DNA of 5,458 bases from Thermococcus sp. (GTDB taxonomy: Archaea; Methanobacteriota_B; Thermococci; Thermococcales; Thermococcaceae), in contig JAMONK010000239.1 of assembly GCA_027065835.1 (NCBI GenBank), positions 1 through 5,458 on the forward strand, given 5' to 3'. The notes under the pieces are model-generated. The model was not told the DNA's origin. It was given only the letters and a program-made list of their open reading frames with translations, and ran no database searches. Below, in pieces: positions 4,876-5,458 of the stretch. Position numbers and translations under genes: made by a program. Position 1 is the first letter of the stretch; the number at the start of each line of letters is the position of its first letter.

Positions 4876-5458
4876 TCAACCCGTCTTGTAGACGGTGTTG
4901 TAGTGGAATATCATGTCGGGCCCTATGGTGACTCCGTGGACGTTCTTCTGTGTGACGACGAAGAGCTTGCCCTGAATGAGCGGAATGTAGGGCACGTCCT
5001 GTGCGAGTATACCCTGAACCTGCTCGTAGATCTGGGCTCTCTGGCTCTGGTCCGTTATCGTCTGGGCCTTCCTCAGAAGCTGGTTAACCGTTGGGTTCTC
5101 GTAGCCGGTTCCGGCCCAGCCGTTCGCCTCGCTGTCGAGGAACGGCGTGGTGTAGTCGTCGGGGTCGAGGTAGTCCGGGTACCAGCCGAGGAGGTAGACC
5201 ATCATCTGGCCCTTCCTCGCGTAGTCGGTGTAGGTGTTCCACTCGGCGCTCTTGATGGTGACCTTGATCATTCCGGTCTTCTCCCACTCGCTCTTGAGAA
5301 CCTGCGCGAGCGAGGCCTCGGTGTCGCCGTAGTGGGTCGGTGTGTACCAGAGGGTTATCTGGAGCGGGTTGCTCTCCGAGTAGCCTGCCTCACTGAGGAG
5401 CTTCTTGGCGAGGTTTAGATTGGCATCACCGTATTTCGTCTTAAAGACGTCTTTGTGG
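4876..5458 (-). CDS. Family 5 (peptide-type) ABC transporter substrate-binding protein, C-terminal 193 residues
   Basis: This is the extracellular solute-binding protein of the importer; its start lies beyond the right edge. The frame is open from the window edge (first full codon CAC, 5455-5457) to TGA at 4876-4878. Visible features typical of SBP_bac_5 proteins are NLAKKLLSEAGY followed by a TLWY strand (lobe with an amphipathic helix), the segment VYLLGWYPDYLDPDDY in the hinge/binding region, the helix NPTVNQLLRKAQTITDQSQR, and the closing QDVPYIPLIQGK strand typical of the C-terminal lobe. An internal ATG at 5271 is methionine inside the domain, not a start. As first gene of the operon it names the function. 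Family 5 proteins of Thermococcales bind peptides or oligosaccharides such as cellobiose; the fragment does not decide between them, so I give no symbol. The lipobox or membrane anchor is not in view. Confidence 0.9.
   Translation of the reverse strand, partial: HKDVFKTKYGDANLNLAKKLLSEAGYSESNPLQITLWYTPTHYGDTEASLAQVLKSEWEKTGMIKVTIKSAEWNTYTDYARKGQMMVYLLGWYPDYLDPDDYTTPFLDSEANGWAGTGYENPTVNQLLRKAQTITDQSQRAQIYEQVQGILAQDVPYIPLIQGKLFVVTQKNVHGVTIGPDMIFHYNTVYKTG

Noticed and set aside
4876..5271. A short separate gene starting at the ATG at 5271
   Set aside because: The same frame stays open to the window edge and continues the family 5 binding-protein sequence, so the ATG is internal.
4903..5418. Plus-strand open frame (171 codons) opposite the binding-protein gene
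   Set aside because: Its valine/leucine/glutamate-rich translation is the mirror of the antisense coding frame, with no Shine-Dalgarno site or promoter.
1..5458. CRISPR, tRNA/rRNA, insertion sequence, phage or defence-system content
   Set aside because: No repeat-spacer pattern, cloverleaf, transposase motif or terminal inverted repeats were seen; apart from the MBL/Mut7-C pair the genes are ordinary transporter components.

Overview
The window looks like chromosomal DNA from a hyperthermophilic archaeon of the Thermococcales, most likely Thermococcus itself (inference). The supporting signs are arginine coded mainly by AGG/AGA, frequent ATA isoleucine codons, Shine-Dalgarno sites of the GGTGAT/GGTGG type, TTG start codons, a TATA box in place of -35/-10 elements, T-rich terminators, almost no intergenic space and rather GC-rich coding DNA. 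No sequence search was possible, so the genus is a judgement.

Left part (1-979): two divergent genes share a 64-base intergenic region. On the minus strand, from a TTG at 450 and running off the left edge, is a metallo-beta-lactamase-fold hydrolase of the PhnP-like type, with an HxHxDH metal motif and an N-terminal CxCxxC cluster. On the plus strand (515-979) is a complete Mut7-C family protein: a PIN-like putative nuclease domain followed by a four-cysteine zinc ribbon. One palindromic TATA element (486-493) is well placed for both genes; it would give the Mut7-C gene a leaderless or nearly leaderless mRNA.

Right part (976-5458): a minus-strand operon for a peptide-type (Dpp/Opp, family 5) ABC importer, in the order substrate-binding protein (C-terminal 193 residues only; the gene enters from the right edge), permease DppB, permease DppC, ATPase DppD, ATPase DppF. 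The binding protein captures the solute outside the membrane, DppB and DppC form the channel, and DppD and DppF form the ATPase heterodimer. The last four genes are separated by 12 bases or less, and the dppC stop codon lies inside the dppD ribosome-binding site. The only sizeable gap, 57 bases after the binding-protein gene, is T-rich and may attenuate transcription. The substrate is probably peptides, but family 5 systems in this group also import oligosaccharides.

The operon and the Mut7-C gene converge, and their stop codons overlap in one CTAG at 976-979. With no space between them, each transcript appears to end inside the other gene: the lysine-rich 3' end of each coding sequence supplies a T-rich tract to the opposite strand. 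No RNA genes, mobile elements, CRISPR arrays or phage genes were seen, and no intergenic stretch exceeds 64 bases. I found no convincing new multi-gene system. The least described part is the PhnP-like hydrolase/Mut7-C pair.
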